Shown here: piece after piece, positions 38,896 to 48,256 of the stretch
How positions within the stretch are numbered: position 1 is the first letter of the stretch
Layout of the letters: each line of letters begins with the position of its first letter
NCBI GenBank assembly: GCA_016935735.1
Contig: JAFGQK010000119.1
Span: 1-64,000 of the forward strand
Length of the DNA: 64,000 nt
Source of the DNA: Spirochaetales bacterium
Lineage (GTDB): Bacteria > Spirochaetota > Spirochaetia > SZUA-6 > JAFGRV01
Direction of reading: 5' to 3'
Made by a program: the position numbers and the translations under genes
Notes under the pieces: model-generated
The model's input: only the letters and a program-made list of their open reading frames with translations
Databases searched by the model: none
Told to the model about the DNA's origin: nothing

Positions 38896-39267
38896 ATGTT
38901 AAAAGAGTTTATTAATGTCAGACAGGAAAAAAATGGATACAGACGATTGTTCACAGACGAGGATATTGATTTGTATATCTGGTATGATGATTCAAAAGAA
39001 AATATCAGGGGATTTCAGCTTGTCTATGGGAAAAGGCATGATGATATGAAAGCTTTTACATGGGAAAGAGACAAAGGGACTTCCCACACAAAGGTGGACG
39101 ATGAAGGCTGGTATAATCCTTCCCCGATTCTGGCAGCACCAATCCCGGGGAGTGATAGTATCTTTAATAAGGAGGTGGTTAAATCCTTTAAAAAGAAAAG
39201 TAAAAACCTTGATAAACCGCTTGTTACCTTTATCCTTGAAAAAATGAAAGAATACGGGAAAAGATAA
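38896..39267 (+). CDS. hypothetical protein, 123 aa
   Basis: Intact ORF with AAGGAGG-type SD upstream. Confidence 0.65.
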   Translation: MLKEFINVRQEKNGYRRLFTDEDIDLYIWYDDSKENIRGFQLVYGKRHDDMKAFTWERDKGTSHTKVDDEGWYNPSPILAAPIPGSDSIFNKEVVKSFKKKSKNLDKPLVTFILEKMKEYGKR

Positions 39268-39577
39268 CTCCTTTATTTTGCTGTCCAGGAATTTCGATAC
39301 TTTTAATAAAACCACAATTCTCAGATTTTTTAATGTTATGGAATAATAACACACCGGAAAGAAGAGGAATTGCAACATGTGTATCGATATGATACGCTAA
39401 TTAAGGCATAATGACTCTGTGCGTCATTATGGAACAATCCTGGTATGAAATTTATCAGTCTTATTTGCCTGCATTCATATAATTTCTTATACCACAAAGA
39501 ATTAATTTAATTATCACTACCTGGCACATTTCTTGCATATTTATTAATATAAACGTTAAGATTTAAGGAGGTACGAT

Positions 39578-40006
39578 ATGAACTTCTTAGTAAAGAGAAA
39601 ACCACAAAGCAATCTGGTGACATGGGGTTTTGATTCATTCCTTGATGACTTTTTCAGTGATTCCCTGGTACCGGCAGGCACCTTCCCAAAGGTCGATGTA
39701 AAGGAAGAAGACAAACAGTATGTTGTTGAGGCAGAGCTTCCGGGATTAACGGAAAAGGATATTGATGTAAAGGTGGAAAACAACCTGCTCACTATATCCT
39801 CGAAAAAGAGTGAGGAAAAAGAGGAGAAAAAGGAAGGATATATTATCAAAGAAAGACGTGCTTCTGAGTTTTGCCGCTCTTTTACACTTCCCGATCATAC
39901 AGACAGGGAGAAAATCGAAGCACACTATAAGAACGGACTTCTTACCCTCTTGATCCCGAAAACAAAGGAAGCAGAGCCAAAGGCTATAGAAATCAAAACC
40001 AGATAA
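39578..40006 (+). CDS. Hsp20/alpha-crystallin family small heat shock protein
   Basis: ACD: PKVDVKEEDKQYVVEAELPGLTEKDIDVKVENNLLTISSKK; GLLTLLIPK. Confidence 0.97.
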   Translation: MNFLVKRKPQSNLVTWGFDSFLDDFFSDSLVPAGTFPKVDVKEEDKQYVVEAELPGLTEKDIDVKVENNLLTISSKKSEEKEEKKEGYIIKERRASEFCRSFTLPDHTDREKIEAHYKNGLLTLLIPKTKEAEPKAIEIKTR

Positions 40007-40032
40007 GAAAAGGAAATTGTGGTACAAACGGT

Positions 40033-40056
40033 AAAGAGTCCCGAAAGGGACTCTTT
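40033..40056 (+). terminator. rho-independent terminator after hsp20
   Basis: AAAGAGTCCC-GAAA-GGGACTCTTT-TC. Confidence 0.88.
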
Positions 40057-40211
40057 TCTTTTATAAACAGGGATTTATATTGGATTTTTTGTTGATAAAG
40101 GGATATATTTAGATAAATAATGAATTAAAAACGGACATCAAAGCTTTCCAGCCTGAAAAAGATATATGAAAGGGTCCATATCTTAATTTTACAATAGATA
40201 AGGGGTGTGAA

Positions 40212-41108
40212 ATGAAAAAATATATCATTTTATTATTAATTATCATGTGTGGTGTGGTTTACAATAGTTTTTCAGATAATGCTGTGCTGGAATATCTTGA
40301 AGGAACACTTCAGAAACAGGTGAACGGAAAATGGCAGAATCTGCATGAAGGAGATATAATTCCCATCTCTTCCACACTCAAGGCCGGGAATAATGTTATT
40401 GCTGAAATTTCACTGGGTGAAAAACTTATCACTATTTACAAGAAGGGAACATACACACTGGAGAATCTGGTCAAGGAGTCAGAGGAAATGGAAACATGGG
40501 ATGTTTCCTCGCTTCTTGCCCGTAAAATAGAAACCGCATTTGTCGGGACCGGTGACGGGAGTGAAGGGAATATGGGAGTGCGTTCAATTAAACCGAAAAT
40601 TATAGCAAACGCCGAAGAGGTTGGCTGGTACGATCCAATTGCACTGGAATTTAATGAAGGCTATAATGCTTTTCAAAAGGGTGAATATGAAAAGGCTGCC
40701 GAATCTTTTAAAAAGTGTCTGGCAGATGCAACAGATGCAGAAAAGGAAGAATGCCTTTTTTATCTTTCTTATATATATGTACTCCTCAGGAAAACAGGGC
40801 TTGCACTTAAATACTTCAATATGATGAAAGAAGATACAAATGCCTATTATTTTGAAGAATATGCCATGATAAAAGGAAAATTACTTATCCAGGTTCTTGA
40901 TTTCGGGGAAGCCCTGAAAGTTCTTCAACTTGCAGTGAAAACATATCCCAAAGGCAGGTACCTTCAGGATATCTACTATCTGAGTGCAGTTTGTTATAAT
41001 GCGTTGAATAATACGGCAAAACAGAAAGAATACCTTAAAATGGCTTATGATGTAGATCCATCCACAGCAGTGGGGAAATCCGCAAAAGAACAACTGGAAT
41101 CATTATAG
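40212..41108 (+). CDS. exported FecR-like/TPR protein
   Basis: Signal peptide, FecR-like N-terminus (EGTLQKQVNGKWQNLHEGDIIPISSTLKAGNNVIAEISLGE), TPR region. Confidence 0.72.
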   Translation: MKKYIILLLIIMCGVVYNSFSDNAVLEYLEGTLQKQVNGKWQNLHEGDIIPISSTLKAGNNVIAEISLGEKLITIYKKGTYTLENLVKESEEMETWDVSSLLARKIETAFVGTGDGSEGNMGVRSIKPKIIANAEEVGWYDPIALEFNEGYNAFQKGEYEKAAESFKKCLADATDAEKEECLFYLSYIYVLLRKTGLALKYFNMMKEDTNAYYFEEYAMIKGKLLIQVLDFGEALKVLQLAVKTYPKGRYLQDIYYLSAVCYNALNNTAKQKEYLKMAYDVDPSTAVGKSAKEQLESL

Positions 41109-41227
41109 TATAAGGAGAAAATTATCTTACTGTTGCATAATAAAACCGGTAGCCGTTTTTGTAATTTTTTCCTTAACTACCGGTTGCTATTGAATAAAAA
41201 TGGCAAATTCTCTATTATTTCCCCTGG

Positions 41228-42550
41228 ATGCGGTCAGAGATATTTATTTTATTATCGTTTTTCATAAGTCTGATATTAATCGGCACTGTATTTCTTCTAA
41301 TACCGGTTTCCTGGAATGGAACGGAAAATCTGTCATTCATTGATGCACTTTTTACTTCGGCCTCTGCTGTATGTGTTACCGGGTTGATTACTGTTGATAC
41401 AGCTCTTTACAGCAGATTCGGACAAATTATTATCCTTCTTTTGATTCAGACAGGGGGGCTGGGGTTGATAAGTTTTTCCACTCTCTATATTGTCATTCCA
41501 AGCAGGAAAATATCACTAAAAGGTACCAAAATAATTAAAGAATATTTTATCGATTCTGTGGAATACGAACCAAAGAAAATAATAAGGTTTATTGTATTCT
41601 TTACATTGGGAATCGAGGCAATAGGTGCAATTATTCTGTATTTTGGTTTTTCCCAAACAATAAAGACCGATACCTTTTTTTGTGCTCTCTTCCATGCCGT
41701 GTCGGCTTTCTGCAATGCCGGATTCTCGCTTTTTTCCAATAACCTGGAAGATTTCAGCAGAAACGGAATCGTAAGTATAACAATAATGGCACTCATCGTC
41801 TTCGGGGGAATCGGCTTTATTGTATTATGGGATAATATAAAAAAAATAACCGGCAAAAAAAAGCATCTTTCCTTACATACGAAAATGGTACTTGCCATGA
41901 CCGGTATATTGATACTCACCGGGGGTATTTTTATTTTTTTCATGGAATTTAATCATAGTTTATCTAATCACAACATACAGGATAAAATAATTATCAGTTT
42001 TTTTCAATCCATAACTCCCCGTACTGCCGGATTTAACACAATTCGTATTACGGATATGCATCCGCTGTCCCAGTTGTTTTTTATTCCTTTCATGTTTATC
42101 GGGGGTTCTCCCGGTTCGATCTCCGGCGGGATTAAGGTGACGACATTATTCATTATAATTCTCCTGTTTTTGAAAAATAATGACGAACAGAAAGGCATTA
42201 TAATTTTTAAACGAAGACTTCCGGCAATCACCATTTACCGGGTCACGATTTTTTTCATAAAAGCTGCCGCTTTTCTTTTATTCAGTTTTATCCTTTTTTC
42301 TGTATCCGAATTCTTTCTGAATTCCGGCTCGGAAATCAATTTCTTTAAATTGTTTTTTGAATCCACTTCTGCATTCGGAACGGTCGGTTTATCGCTTGGG
42401 ATTACGGCAGGCTTATCGGTTATTGGCAAGATAATTATCATAGTAACAATGCTATTAGGAAGAGTAGGATTATTGATAATTATGATGAATATATTTACCA
42501 GCAAAGATGAAATTATTTTTCCTAAAGAGGAGGTTCTAATAGGGTCATGA
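41228..42550 (+). CDS. trkH: TrkH/KtrB-type potassium uptake membrane subunit (copy 1)
   Basis: Filter segments AVCVTGLITVD, FCNAGFSLF, PRTAGFNTI, FGTVGLSLG; GGSPGSISGGIKVTT. Confidence 0.94.
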   Translation: MRSEIFILLSFFISLILIGTVFLLIPVSWNGTENLSFIDALFTSASAVCVTGLITVDTALYSRFGQIIILLLIQTGGLGLISFSTLYIVIPSRKISLKGTKIIKEYFIDSVEYEPKKIIRFIVFFTLGIEAIGAIILYFGFSQTIKTDTFFCALFHAVSAFCNAGFSLFSNNLEDFSRNGIVSITIMALIVFGGIGFIVLWDNIKKITGKKKHLSLHTKMVLAMTGILILTGGIFIFFMEFNHSLSNHNIQDKIIISFFQSITPRTAGFNTIRITDMHPLSQLFFIPFMFIGGSPGSISGGIKVTTLFIIILLFLKNNDEQKGIIIFKRRLPAITIYRVTIFFIKAAAFLLFSFILFSVSEFFLNSGSEINFFKLFFESTSAFGTVGLSLGITAGLSVIGKIIIIVTMLLGRVGLLIIMMNIFTSKDEIIFPKEEVLIGS

Positions 42551-43263
42551 AACAGTGTGCAATAATCGGTCTGGATGTCTTTGGCTTGAGGGCCCTGGAA
42601 GAGTTAATACCATTTGGTATTGATATCCTTATTATCGACAAGAACGAAGAACTTATTCAACTGTACAAAGAGAAGGTATCAAATGCCTATGTTATCGATG
42701 TAACCAGGTTGGAATCCGTGGAAAAAGTAATTCCAAAAACCATTGACGTTGCAATAATTGATCTTGGAGACAGCATAGAAGCCTCTATTTTAATCATTAA
42801 TTATTTAAAGGAAATAGGAATAAAACAGATTGTTGTTACTGCCGATACGGACCAGCATGGGAAAATATTCGAGATACTGGGGGCAACACTGGTTGTTTTC
42901 CCCCAGAAAGAAGCGGTGAAGCGGATCATCCCGTTATTAATCTCACCGTTATTAATGAATTATTTCCCGATAAGCGAAGATCTCATTATTGCAGAAGTGA
43001 AAGTCCCGGTGAAATTTTATGAAAAAACACTCATCCAGGTGGATCTGCGAAAGAACTTTTCATTAAATGTCATTGCCATAAAAGGCCAGGAAAGCGGGAA
43101 ATACCAGAATTTTTCCCCGGTATATCAATTCAAGGAGGAAGATATAATCCTGGTCGCCGGCAGCGAGAAACATATTTCGGATTTTATCCAGCAGCCTATC
43201 ATTCCCAACAAGAGTAAGGGATTCATCAATTTTATAAAAGGTTTCTTTACCCATAAGAAATAA
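42547..43263 (+). CDS. trkA: TrkA/KtrA-type RCK regulatory subunit
   Basis: TrkA-N/TrkA-C layout; 4-bp overlap with upstream trkH; nucleotide loop reads GLDVFG. Confidence 0.9.
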   Translation: MKQCAIIGLDVFGLRALEELIPFGIDILIIDKNEELIQLYKEKVSNAYVIDVTRLESVEKVIPKTIDVAIIDLGDSIEASILIINYLKEIGIKQIVVTADTDQHGKIFEILGATLVVFPQKEAVKRIIPLLISPLLMNYFPISEDLIIAEVKVPVKFYEKTLIQVDLRKNFSLNVIAIKGQESGKYQNFSPVYQFKEEDIILVAGSEKHISDFIQQPIIPNKSKGFINFIKGFFTHKK

Positions 43264-43282
43264 AAAAGCTGATAACAGGTAT

Positions 43283-44785
43283 TTAAATGACGATATCTTC
43301 GATACTATCTTTTTCTCTTCTGTTCGATCTGTAGAAAAGAGCCATCCCAAAGGTAATCGGTCCTATACGGCCTATAAACATAAGAATTATAATTGTTATT
43401 TTCCCGGCTTCACTAAGTATATTTGTTATTCCGGTACTTAGTCCGACAGTACCCAGAGCAGAAGCTGCTTCAAATAAAAGCTTTTGAAAATCCATTTTTT
43501 CAGTAAAAAGAAGTATATAAAAGCCTATGACTAAAATGAGTATATAAAAAACAAATGTACAAATAGCATAGACTATTCTTTCATAAGGAATTATTTTGTT
43601 CATAAGTTTGATTTTAAAGATATCTCCTAAAATAAGACGTAATTCTTTTTGATTCTCGAGATTATTTTCTTTCTTTTTTGATATAAATTTCTTCAATTTA
43701 AATATTTGCTTTGCAAAATCAAATATATTCCTTTTCGGTTTACTATTCTTATCAGCAGTTTCATATTTCTCTTCACGGGTATATGAAATAAATTCCTTGT
43801 GTTTGTTTAATACACTTTTAAGTAACGCCCAAAGGCTGCTTACAGTTGTCGACTTTATTCCCCCGCCTGTGCCGGAAGGTGAAGAACCTATTACCATAAG
43901 AATAGTAAGCAATAAAAGGGATGTTTGTTTTATCTGGCTAATCGGGATCGTATTAAAACCGACTGTTGTCAGAGCAGTCATACACTGAAAAAATGAATGC
44001 AATAGTTCTTTAAATCCCGGACCTTCCTGCATATTGTGTTCATTCAAAAAGAAAAAAAGGGTTCCCAATATAAGCAGCCAAATTGTCAGAGTCAGGATGA
44101 CTTTACTTGTAAAAGTGATTTTCTCCTTTTTTTTACGTATAAGAAGCCAGACATCCACCATTACAATATATCCTATTGCTCCAAGGATACTTAAAATACT
44201 GATAACGATATTCAGGGCAATATTTACAGAATAATTTTCAAAACTATTCTTATACAGACTGAAACCTGCTGTACAAAAAGATGAAACACTGTGAAAAATC
44301 GCACTCCAGAAAGGATTGATTCTTTTATCCTGCCAAAAGATAAATACCAGGAATATTGCCCCGATAAACTCAATAATTAATGTATAAATAACAATACTTC
44401 GAATAAATTTAGTTAATTTAAAATCCTTTGGCAGACTAAATGACGTTTCCAGAATATTCTGTCTTTCAATCGATATCTCTCTTTTGGAAGACAGTATAAT
44501 AAATGACCCGAAAGTCATATATCCAAGACCGCCAAGTTGTATTAACAGCAAGATTATCAAATTACCAAAAAAATTATAATTTTCCGATATCGTTACCGTA
44601 CAAAGCCCGGTAGTCGAAACAGCAGAAACAGCAGTAAACAGATTATCTAAAAAGCTGATATTAGTAAGGGAAAAGATGGGAATACATAAAAACAAAGCCC
44701 CGATAACGCAATAAGTAAAATATCCTGCGAATAATAATCTTGAAGGTTCACGGGTTTTAAGCCACCTGCTTATTTTTATTATCAT
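43283..44785 (-). CDS. TrkH/KtrB-type potassium uptake membrane subunit (copy 2) with large cytoplasmic insert
   Basis: Filter segments VSTTGLCTV, FCTAGFSLY, LTTVGFNTI, LGTVGLSTG; insert KHKEFISYTREEKYETADKNSKPKRNIFDFAKQIFKLKKFISKKKENNLENQKE. Confidence 0.93.
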   Translation of the reverse strand: MIIKISRWLKTREPSRLLFAGYFTYCVIGALFLCIPIFSLTNISFLDNLFTAVSAVSTTGLCTVTISENYNFFGNLIILLLIQLGGLGYMTFGSFIILSSKREISIERQNILETSFSLPKDFKLTKFIRSIVIYTLIIEFIGAIFLVFIFWQDKRINPFWSAIFHSVSSFCTAGFSLYKNSFENYSVNIALNIVISILSILGAIGYIVMVDVWLLIRKKKEKITFTSKVILTLTIWLLILGTLFFFLNEHNMQEGPGFKELLHSFFQCMTALTTVGFNTIPISQIKQTSLLLLTILMVIGSSPSGTGGGIKSTTVSSLWALLKSVLNKHKEFISYTREEKYETADKNSKPKRNIFDFAKQIFKLKKFISKKKENNLENQKELRLILGDIFKIKLMNKIIPYERIVYAICTFVFYILILVIGFYILLFTEKMDFQKLLFEAASALGTVGLSTGITNILSEAGKITIIILMFIGRIGPITFGMALFYRSNRREKDSIEDIVI

Positions 44786-44895
44786 GATTTACTATTACAG
44801 AAAAAAATATATAATACAAGTTATTAGTTATTTTTTTTGTTTAGTTTTAAGAATAATTGATTTCACAGGTTTATTCATGCATCAAGAAATATTTA

Positions 44896-45400
44896 TCAGA
44901 TTTCAATATCAACATGGTATATGGATTCCGACGAAGGCGGAATAACAGGTTCTGTGAACTCCTTACCATCTATCTTAAGGCAAAAACGGCCGGTTCTCTT
45001 GCATTGAATAAGATACCTGCACCCCCTGAAGAGACGTTCCGCTTTGAATCCGTCCCATTTTTCCGGTATACATGGCTTTATCTGGAGACCGTCCGGGGTT
45101 GGTTTGATACCGAGAATATACCGGGTAAATGCCACATACATCCACGATGCAGTACCGGTGAGCCATGAATTTGCCCCTACTCCCGGGGTGAGTGAATTGT
45201 TCGAACTTATTGTCTGGCAATAGATATATGGTTCGGTTTTTACTATATCTGCCCGGTCGTTTCTCTTTACCGGGAGTATGGTCCGGTAATAGTCATATGC
45301 ATCATTGCTTCTTCCCAGGAGGCATTCAGCGATGATCGGCAGCAATTTGCAGTACAGACAAATACTATACGGATTGGTCTTTGCGATTGACAGGTTTTTA
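44896..45400 (-). pseudogene. C-terminal remnant of GH94 (cellobiose/chitobiose phosphorylase-type) enzyme
   Basis: KTNPYSICLYCKLLPIIAECLLGRSNDAYDYYRTILPVKRNDRADIVKTEPYIYCQTI...GVGANSWLTGTASWMYVAFTRYILGIKPTPDGLQIKPCIPEKWDGF; no upstream GH94 coding sequence. Confidence 0.85.
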
Positions 45401-45555
45401 ACTTACCAAGAAATTCTCTCATAATTCTTTTTTCCTCTATAGCCGTATTATATACCCCGGTTTTTATTGCATTGGCAAAACAGACAATCTCCTCAACATC
45501 CGTTAAGGCACAATTGAAATATTTCAGGGTACCTTTCAGCAAAAGTGTGAAATGA

Positions 45556-46203
45556 TTATTTAATCATATAACCGACGCCTCTTGAGCTGATAATCACCTC
45601 TTCGTGATAATCACCGGGTAGTATAAGACGCAGCTTTTTTCTTATTGAAGAAATATGAACATCAATTACCCTGCTCTGACGGGGGCCCGGATGATTCCAT
45701 AAAGAATAAAAAAGCACTTCCCTTGGGACAGCATTCCCACGCTGTTGTAATAAAAGTTTTAATATCCTGTATTCCTGGTACAGGAGGGAACATCTGCTTT
45801 TTCCCGACACAATATCAGTTCCAATAAATGAAATACTCCCCCATGAAAAAGTAAATATTTTTTTTGTTTCCCTTATTATTCTTTCAAGCCTGAATGCCAG
45901 TTCATCAACTGTCCAGGGATCTTTTAAATAATCCACGCATCCTGCAAGAAATGCCTTTCTTAAAAAAGAAGGGTCTCCGTAAAAAATAACCGGTGGTTTT
46001 ACGCTTTCCCGGTTATTCCTTGCATTCATTTCCATGGCACAGGAAACAGGTGCAATATAAATTTCAACATTCTCTTCTGAAACAGGTGTATGGGAATATT
46101 CAAATTGGATATCTTCCCTCTGCTTAAAATAATAATTAATCTTTTCTATGAGTAACTGATCGTCAGAAACAATGTTAATACGAACCTTATTGCAAACCGG
46201 CAT
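45556..46203 (-). CDS. OmpR-type winged-helix response regulator with atypical receiver
   Basis: C-terminal wHTH (YQEYRILKLLLQQRGNAVPREVLFYSLW...RVIDVHISSIRKKL...RGVGYMIK); receiver lacks an obvious acceptor Asp. Confidence 0.85.
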   Translation of the reverse strand: MPVCNKVRINIVSDDQLLIEKINYYFKQREDIQFEYSHTPVSEENVEIYIAPVSCAMEMNARNNRESVKPPVIFYGDPSFLRKAFLAGCVDYLKDPWTVDELAFRLERIIRETKKIFTFSWGSISFIGTDIVSGKSRCSLLYQEYRILKLLLQQRGNAVPREVLFYSLWNHPGPRQSRVIDVHISSIRKKLRLILPGDYHEEVIISSRGVGYMIK

Positions 46204-46284
46204 TCTTTTTTATACGCTTTTTATTAACATTTCCAGGATATTGTGTTTTATATGAGGTTTAAACTGAAAATTGCTATTAAATAG

Positions 46285-46325
46285 TTATCACCCCATTCCC
46301 ATTCCCCCCGGATATGGGGTGATAA
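46285..46325. repeat. 12-bp perfect inverted repeat, possible terminator
   Basis: TTATCACCCCAT ... ATGGGGTGATAA between PspA-type and wHTH genes. Confidence 0.8.
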
Positions 46326-46382
46326 ACTAATTCTTTTTCCCGGAAGAAATGAAACCCGGGTATAATTATCTATGTTATCAAA

Positions 46383-47075
46383 TTATTGATCGCCTGTTTC
46401 ACCTTTATCCATTTTGGCTTTCAATTCTTCAAGAAGAAGGTCTGCGTTTGTCCCGGAAGATTCCAGTTCTTTGAATTGAGCTTCCAGGGAACTATCGGCA
46501 CTTAAATCTTCCAGTTCTGTTAATGCATCTGCCTCTGATTCAAGTTTATCCACTTTTTCCGACATTCTATCGAAAACGGCAAATGCATTATTATCCTTCA
46601 TATTTCCCATTGTTTCCTGTATTTTCTTTGTCGTTTCTGCCCGTTTTGCCCTGGCTATAAGAATATTTTTCTTTCTCTGGGCTTCTTCAATCTTCTGTTG
46701 AAGCATTTTTAATGAATCCTTTAATTTTGTAACAGCCGCATGCTGTGCTTCCCATTGCGGTTTAAGCTCATTACCGTAATTCAGGTACTCCTGTTTTCGA
46801 AGAAGGGCTTGTTTTGCCAGATCCTCTTTCTCTGCTTTCAGGGCGATCATCGCTTTGCTTTCCCATTCTTTGGCATTATCCAGATTCTCTTTCATCTGCC
46901 TTTCGAGTCTTTTTTCATCGGCAATAGCAGAAGCCACACCCTTTTTTGCCTCTATAAGATGCTCATTCATATCAATAAGCATCTGATTGAGCATTTTCTC
47001 CGGATTCTCGGCTTTGCTTATAAGATCATTTATATTTGCTTTTACTACATCTGATAATCTCTTGAAAATTCCCAT
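46383..47075 (-). CDS. PspA/IM30 (Vipp1) family protein
   Basis: MGIFKRLSDVVKANINDLISKAENPEKMLNQMLIDMNEHLIEAKKGVASAIADEKRLERQ. Confidence 0.96.
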   Translation of the reverse strand: MGIFKRLSDVVKANINDLISKAENPEKMLNQMLIDMNEHLIEAKKGVASAIADEKRLERQMKENLDNAKEWESKAMIALKAEKEDLAKQALLRKQEYLNYGNELKPQWEAQHAAVTKLKDSLKMLQQKIEEAQRKKNILIARAKRAETTKKIQETMGNMKDNNAFAVFDRMSEKVDKLESEADALTELEDLSADSSLEAQFKELESSGTNADLLLEELKAKMDKGETGDQ

Positions 47076-47093
47076 ACTAAAGACCTCCTTTAA

Positions 47094-47477
47094 TTAGTTT
47101 CGATACTCTGAAAGTACCTGATAATGTTGTGTAAGTGCGAGTCCTATTGCATCAAGGGACGCCTGCAATTCCTTTAAATCCATTGTTTCTCCCTCGAGTG
47201 TATCAACAAGAACAACATTATTCCCCTCAATCGCATAAGCACCATGTATCATATCAGTTGCATTGAGAGTAAGAAGCTTTTTATAGAATTGTTCCCTGTT
47301 GTTACCTGGCAGGTCCATTACATTAACAGTAATGGTCACAACCTGGTCATCAATAGATACAAGAACATTTTGTAGAGACCTTTCATCATCCGATATTACC
47401 CAAAGATTTTCCTCTTTCCGGTCATATTGGACATTAAGATCAATGAAATAGCTTTCCAGTTTGTCTTTTAATGTCAT
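47094..47477 (-). CDS. YbjN-like / type III chaperone-fold protein
   Basis: MTLKDKLESYFIDLNVQYDRKEENLWVISDDERSLQNVLVSIDDQVVTI; internal ATG at 47477 with GGGAG SD preferred over 47516. Confidence 0.7.
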   Translation of the reverse strand: MTLKDKLESYFIDLNVQYDRKEENLWVISDDERSLQNVLVSIDDQVVTITVNVMDLPGNNREQFYKKLLTLNATDMIHGAYAIEGNNVVLVDTLEGETMDLKELQASLDAIGLALTQHYQVLSEYRN

Positions 47478-47525
47478 AAGCAACTCCCATAAAATTATTT
47501 TTTGGATAAATAACAAAAATCGTTT

Positions 47526-48074
47526 TTATCCAAGTAATACCTGTCCGCTATTATCAATAACAAGTATGCTTTTACACTCAGAACATCGAAACCTGCCAGC
47601 TTTTGTGGCTTTGAGTTTTTTTGAACAGATAGGACATTTAAAAATTTTAGGAAACACCTGTGTTTTCCCAACCTTCCCTGCTTTTCTGAAAAAGTTTACC
47701 GCTTCTTCCAGATTGTCTTTGATATTAAAGAATTGAGAAAAACCGAGAAGTTGAAATACTTCATACACCTTTGGCTGGATTTCCAGAAGAACGATATCCC
47801 CACCCCTTGGTTTGACCGATTTAAGAAATGCAGTAAAAGATCCAATACCTGTACTGGAAACATAATTTAGGCCACTGCAATGAAATATAAGTTTCGTATA
47901 TCCCGAATCTATTGCTTTTCCAACCCTTTTCTGGAAATTGTTTGAATTATAGGTATCGATATATCCTGTAAGATAGAGAGCGACCAGGCCATTTACATCT
48001 TTAAAATTCTGAAGCCGGATCTTTAAGCTGTCATCTTTCTCATCGTCAAATCCAGGTACAATCTCGTTATTCAT
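47526..48074 (-). CDS. STAS-domain protein with C-terminal zinc ribbon
   Basis: GLVALYLTGYIDTYNSNNFQKRV...LNYVSSTGIGSFTAFLK; CPICSKKLKATKAGRFRCSEC. Confidence 0.88.
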   Translation of the reverse strand: MNNEIVPGFDDEKDDSLKIRLQNFKDVNGLVALYLTGYIDTYNSNNFQKRVGKAIDSGYTKLIFHCSGLNYVSSTGIGSFTAFLKSVKPRGGDIVLLEIQPKVYEVFQLLGFSQFFNIKDNLEEAVNFFRKAGKVGKTQVFPKIFKCPICSKKLKATKAGRFRCSECKSILVIDNSGQVLLG

Positions 48075-48256
48075 AAGATCCCTTTAAAATAGTTATTACC
48101 AAAGTTATATTTACCATCATCGATATATTTCATAATACCTGAAAATATCGAATCCCGTCTTATATATATATTATAAGTCATAAACATCTTTGTCAAATAA
48201 AAATGAAAAAAAAAAATTGCAAAATAGGAACCCCATATTCATAACATAAAAGTTTT

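Noticed and set aside
39407-39431. Inverted repeat CATAATGAC-TCTGTGC-GTCATTATG
   Set aside because: Short, no T-tract and no similarity to the other repeats; insufficient to assign function
41485-42504. Minus-strand ORFs 41485-41943, 42004-42234, 42235-42504
   Set aside because: Antisense to trkH copy 1; no supporting motif or RBS
44041-44234. ORF 44034-44234 and other small ORFs antisense to trkH copy 2
   Set aside because: Antisense shadows of a conserved membrane protein gene
45267-45542. ORF contains IRIVFVCTANCCRSSLNASWEEA, which resembles a low-molecular-weight protein tyrosine phosphatase P-loop
   Set aside because: The same DNA in another frame gives a strong GH94 match (KTNPYSICLYCKLLPIIAECLLGRSNDAYDYY), so the resemblance is a frame coincidence
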